Below are positions 6,098 through 6,108 of a stretch of 6,108 bases of DNA, one piece after another. The notes beneath the pieces were generated by a model. It did no database searches. It had not been told where the DNA came from and saw nothing but the letters and a program-made list of their open reading frames with translations. The translations under genes were made by a program, and so were the position numbers. Position 1 is the first letter of the stretch, and each line of letters starts with the position of its first letter. Origin of the DNA: JBDNDK01 sp046719185 (lineage in GTDB: Bacteria; Armatimonadota; UBA5829); the NCBI GenBank assembly GCA_046719185.1, contig JBDNDK010000146.1, positions 1 to 6,108 on the forward strand. The letters run 5' to 3'.

Positions 6098-6108
6098 AAA
6101 AGGGAAAA

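Overview
The window looks like AT-rich bacterial DNA (roughly one third G+C by eye) from a Gram-negative-type organism that uses exosortase (PEP-CTERM) protein sorting. It holds two divergently transcribed genes for exported beta-propeller proteins, separated by a 195-base regulatory region (4523-4717). There is no RNA gene, mobile element or CRISPR array. The combination of a PEP-CTERM protein, a very large PQQ-repeat protein and golvesin-like domains resembles uncultured or environmental bacteria such as Armatimonadota, Omnitrophota, Planctomycetota or Verrucomicrobiota. I cannot place it more precisely.

Layout. Positions 1-4522 (minus strand) are one uninterrupted reading frame of at least 1507 codons that runs off the left edge. 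It encodes a giant secreted protein with, in order, a signal peptide, an apparent eight-bladed PQQ-type beta-propeller carrying two inserted golvesin-like beta-sandwich domains, a short charged helical stretch, beta-rich regions of unknown function, a calcium-loop-like motif, and an Ig-like segment at the edge. Positions 4718-5953 (plus strand) encode a complete 411-residue protein with a signal peptide, about seven propeller-like repeats and a textbook PEP-CTERM tail. A strong hairpin terminator follows at 5965-6005. The last ~100 bases hold no gene, only a weak promoter-like pair for something beyond the window.

Control. The intergenic region is the most interesting part. The PEP-CTERM gene is preceded by a near-consensus sigma-54 (-24/-12) promoter. 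On the other strand, a perfect extended -10 box (TGCTATAAT) faces the giant gene, and its -35 region lies on top of the sigma-54 -24 element. The giant gene's Shine-Dalgarno sequence also sits inside a small hairpin. The two genes are probably both for the cell surface or its matrix, and the overlap suggests their expression may be mutually exclusive or coordinately switched. That functional link is inference. No exosortase, sigma-54 activator or glycosyltransferase gene lies in the window.
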